A DNA stretch of 16,063 bases from Oscillospiraceae bacterium (GTDB taxonomy: Bacteria > Bacillota > Clostridia > Oscillospirales > Ruminococcaceae): contig WRLS01000028.1 of the NCBI GenBank assembly GCA_009776345.1, positions 1 to 16,063 of the forward strand, read 5' to 3'. A program made the translations under genes and the position numbers. The notes beneath the pieces are model-generated. The model saw only the letters and a program-made list of their open reading frames with translations. It was not told where the DNA came from and made no database searches. Of this stretch, positions 14,081-16,063 are shown piece after piece (within the stretch, counting starts at the first letter, position 1; each line of letters begins with the position of its first letter).

Positions 14081-15388
14081 TTAGAATTTTCTGTTGTCCT
14101 GGACACGCTTCGCCTTGCCTTCACTGCGGGCTATTTGCTTTGGCTCCACAAGCTTGACGGTTGTTGTAACCCCGAGCGTGGACAGCAGCGCGCCTTCAAT
14201 TTTTTTCTGGATGGACTGGAGGTCGCCGACTGTGGAAATGCCGGAGAAAATTTCCGGGGTCATCTCCACCTGCACCTCCATCGTATCCATATTGCCGACC
14301 CTGTCTACTACCAGCAGGTAGTTTGGCGGCAGACCAAGATCAAGCAGTACGCTTTCGACCTGTGACGGGAACACGTTTACGCCGCGGATAATAAGCATAT
14401 CGTCCGTGCGCCCGCGCAATTTGGACATCTTGATGAGTGTGCGCCCGCAAGCGCAGTTTTCCCGCCAGATCGTTGCGATATCGCCTGTGCGGTAGCGGAT
14501 GAGCGGCAGCGCCTCCTTGCGCACACAGGTGAACACAAGCTCGCCCTGAACGCCCTCAGGGAGCGGTTTGCCGGTTTTGGGGTCGATAACCTCCGGGATG
14601 TATTTATCCTCGTTTACGTGCATACCGGATTGGTCTGAACATTCAAAGCTCACGCCGGGGCCGATAAGCTCCGCCATACCGAAAATGTCATATGCCTTTA
14701 TCCCGAACATCCGCTGGATTTCAAGGCGCATTTCCTCCGACCACGCCTCCGCGCCGAACACGCCCGCGCGCAGGGAAATATCGTCCGGGCCGATCCCCAT
14801 CTCCGACATTGCCTCGCCGATATACATTGCATAAGAAGGCGTACAGCAAAGGATGTTGGAACCGAAATCCCGCAGTATATCGATCTGCCGCGCTGTGTTG
14901 CCGGACGAAACCGGGATCGCGACAGCGCCCAGCCTTTCCGCGCCGTAGTGCATCCCCAGCCCGCCCGTGAAAAGCCCGTAGCCATAGGCGATATGGATAT
15001 AATCCGCCTTAGTCGCTCCCGCCGCCACAAGCGCGCGCGCCGTGTCCTCCGACCAGTCGTCAAGGTCGCGGCGGGTATACGCGACAACCGTCATTTTTCC
15101 GGTGGTCCCGCTTGTCGCGTGGATGCGCCTGATCCTTTCCTTCGGCACCGCAAACATACCGTAGGGGTACGTATCGCGCAGGTCTTTTTTGTATGTGAAC
15201 GGCAAACGCGAAAGGTCGTCCACACTTTTGATGCTTTCGGGGTCTATGCCGTGTCCGTCCAGGCGTTCGCGGTAAAAAGGCACGCTTTCATAGACCCTTT
15301 TTACCATATCGCCCAAACGCTTTCCCTGTTCGGCGCGCAGGCTGTCAAGCCCCGCGCACTCTATCCAAGGGGAATAATACTGTTCCAT
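14081..15388 (-). CDS. paaK: Phenylacetate-CoA ligase
   Basis: A 435-residue adenylate-forming enzyme that activates phenylacetate or a related aryl acid (for example indoleacetate) with ATP and CoA. Motifs: HATSGTTGKMTV (90-101, the ATP loop), YGYGLFTGGLGMHYGAE, DIFGMAELIGPGVSFEC, LIRYRTGDIATIW and SKLRGRTDDMLIIRGVNVFPSQVE. The length matches PaaK. GGAG lies 7 bases before the ATG. It is followed by the ACT gene and preceded by a short leader ORF with a hairpin. No other phenylacetate-pathway genes are present, so a role in fermentative aromatic amino acid breakdown or reverse synthesis is inferred. Close relatives act with indolepyruvate ferredoxin oxidoreductase, not present in this window. 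Confidence 0.94.
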   Translation of the reverse strand: MEQYYSPWIECAGLDSLRAEQGKRLGDMVKRVYESVPFYRERLDGHGIDPESIKSVDDLSRLPFTYKKDLRDTYPYGMFAVPKERIRRIHATSGTTGKMTVVAYTRRDLDDWSEDTARALVAAGATKADYIHIAYGYGLFTGGLGMHYGAERLGAVAIPVSSGNTARQIDILRDFGSNILCCTPSYAMYIGEAMSEMGIGPDDISLRAGVFGAEAWSEEMRLEIQRMFGIKAYDIFGMAELIGPGVSFECSDQSGMHVNEDKYIPEVIDPKTGKPLPEGVQGELVFTCVRKEALPLIRYRTGDIATIWRENCACGRTLIKMSKLRGRTDDMLIIRGVNVFPSQVESVLLDLGLPPNYLLVVDRVGNMDTMEVQVEMTPEIFSGISTVGDLQSIQKKIEGALLSTLGVTTTVKLVEPKQIARSEGKAKRVQDNRKF

Positions 15389-15404
15389 AATACAGCTCCT
15401 TATC

Positions 15405-15446
15405 TTTTGTGGGTTTTGACTTTACTAACAGGCCTTCCCCACAAAA
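15405..15446 (-). promoter_or_regulatory. Hairpin overlapping the leader ORF before paaK
   Basis: CCCACAAAA (15438-15446) is the exact reverse complement of TTTTGTGGG (15405-15413), giving a 9-bp stem with a 24-base loop. On the minus strand the first arm falls in the last codons of the leader ORF, and the second arm ends 2 bases before the AAGGAG site of paaK. Whether it controls translation is inference. Confidence 0.5.
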
Positions 15447-15481
15447 CCTCCACGGTAGCTATATTTGTATAGCCTTTCCAT
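15425..15481 (-). CDS. Possible 18-residue leader peptide upstream of paaK
   Basis: A short ORF, MERLYKYSYRGGFVGKAC, with an AGGTGA ribosome site 7 bases before the ATG. It ends 36 bases before the paaK start on the same strand. Three Tyr and one Phe in 18 residues suggest an aromatic-sensing leader. No family is recognised, no promoter is clear between the YbjQ gene and this ORF, and a chance ORF of this size is possible. Confidence 0.45.
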   Translation of the reverse strand: MERLYKYSYRGGFVGKAC

Positions 15482-15519
15482 AGTGCTTTCACCTGCTTTC
15501 GGGATTATTGATGAAATCC

Positions 15520-15831
15520 TCAAATAAATTTCACAGCGGTGCCGTATGCCAGAACCTCCGCCGCGTTTTGCATGATTGAGGAGCTTTCATACCGCACGCC
15601 GAGGACAGCGTCCGCGCCGAGGCCGCTCGCCTCCTGCACCATGCGGTCTGTCGCGATTGTGCGGGCTTCGGCGAGCATATCGCTGTAGCTTTTTATCTCG
15701 CCGCCGATAATCGTTTTAAAGCCCGCCATAATATCTTTGCCCAAATGCTTTGATTTTACAACAGAGCCTTTTACTATGCCGATTACCTCGTAAGATTTAC
15801 CGGGAAGCTCGCCTATGTTTACGATAATCAT
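15520..15831 (-). CDS. YbjQ family (UPF0145) protein
   Basis: A 103-residue protein of the UPF0145/YbjQ heavy-metal-binding-like domain. The core is YEVIGIVKGSVVKSKHLGKDI, then GGEIKSYSDMLAEARTIATDRM, and GADAVLGVRYESSSIM, with the family's pattern of small residues. It forms pentamers in known structures; function is unknown. GGAG is 7 bases before the ATG. The gene sits 38 bases upstream of the leader ORF on the same strand. Confidence 0.93.
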   Translation of the reverse strand: MIIVNIGELPGKSYEVIGIVKGSVVKSKHLGKDIMAGFKTIIGGEIKSYSDMLAEARTIATDRMVQEASGLGADAVLGVRYESSSIMQNAAEVLAYGTAVKFI

Positions 15832-15879
15832 GGTTTTCTCCTTTTTTTAGATTTGTGTTTGTACGGGGAATGTGAAGTG

Positions 15880-15900
15880 CAATGCATAATGCATAATTAA
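15880..15900. repeat. AT-rich simple repeat
   Basis: Two copies of TGCATAAT in tandem, followed by TAAAAAC. It is a small low-complexity tract between the YbjQ gene and the right-end repeat; no function is visible. Confidence 0.5.
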
Positions 15901-15912
15901 AAACACAGAGCA

Positions 15913-16063
15913 ACAAAGGCAAGTATGCGCAAACCTACAATAGGGAGCGACACCGGAAGCGCCCGCGCATGTAATAACAGCGGAAAAAGTTTTTGATTTC
16001 TTTTATTCCTAATTCCTTTTTTCGCGTTCCAGCCCTGGAGCCCGGCTCGGCTGGGTGATTGGG
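15913..16063 (-). repeat. 151-base repeat, right copy
   Basis: The reverse complement of this segment matches 38-188 without gaps and with 11 mismatches. It ends at the window edge, so its true outer end cannot be seen. The two copies are about 15.7 kb apart and point in opposite directions, enclosing the whole gene content. Confidence 0.9.

Overview
The window reads as chromosomal DNA from an anaerobic, low-GC-lineage Gram-positive (Bacillota, class Clostridia, probably an uncultivated gut or sediment member), although the base composition here is moderately GC-rich. The evidence is strong AGGAGG-type ribosome binding sites, an IreB-family regulator, a YhfC-family membrane protease, a DUF3842 protein beside an ECF transporter S component, and a Firmicutes-type aspartokinase with an internal start. 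No rRNA, tRNA, CRISPR array, phage gene or transposase was seen.

Layout. (1) 1-248: intergenic, with a 151-base repeat and mosaic simple repeats. (2) 249-6241, minus strand: a train of genes in transcription order: M55 D-aminopeptidase, short Gfo/Idh/MocA-like oxidoreductase, an AT-rich pair (helical-repeat-like unknown protein and MNT nucleotidyltransferase), canonical Gfo/Idh/MocA oxidoreductase, uridine-kinase-like P-loop kinase, DUF3842 protein, ECF S component. It looks like an uptake and processing locus for an unidentified small molecule, split by an acquired two-gene module. (3) 6242-6704: repeat-rich gap and an orphan RelB/DinJ antitoxin whose 3' end lies inside a repeat. (4) 6760-9005, minus strand: uroporphyrinogen-decarboxylase-family protein, IreB, and a membrane-anchored polysaccharide deacetylase. 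(5) 9145-13511, plus strand: homoserine dehydrogenase, a phosphoglycerate-mutase-like putative homoserine kinase, YhfC-family protease, and aspartokinase. This is an aspartate-to-threonine operon with a clear promoter and a strong terminator. (6) 13636-15831, minus strand: tandem ACT protein, phenylacetate-CoA ligase, a possible 18-codon leader ORF with a hairpin, and a YbjQ-family protein. (7) 15832-16063: an inverted copy of the 151-base repeat from the left end.

The items most worth attention are the short aromatic-rich leader ORF with a 9-bp hairpin directly in front of the phenylacetate-CoA ligase start; the mosaic family of intergenic repeats (GC palindrome + TTTAGG tandem + CTTCTTCCCTT tail) that runs into the 3' ends of at least three genes; the in-frame start within lysC; and the AT-rich MNT plus unknown-protein pair. 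No complete, plainly new multi-gene system could be demonstrated from the sequence alone.
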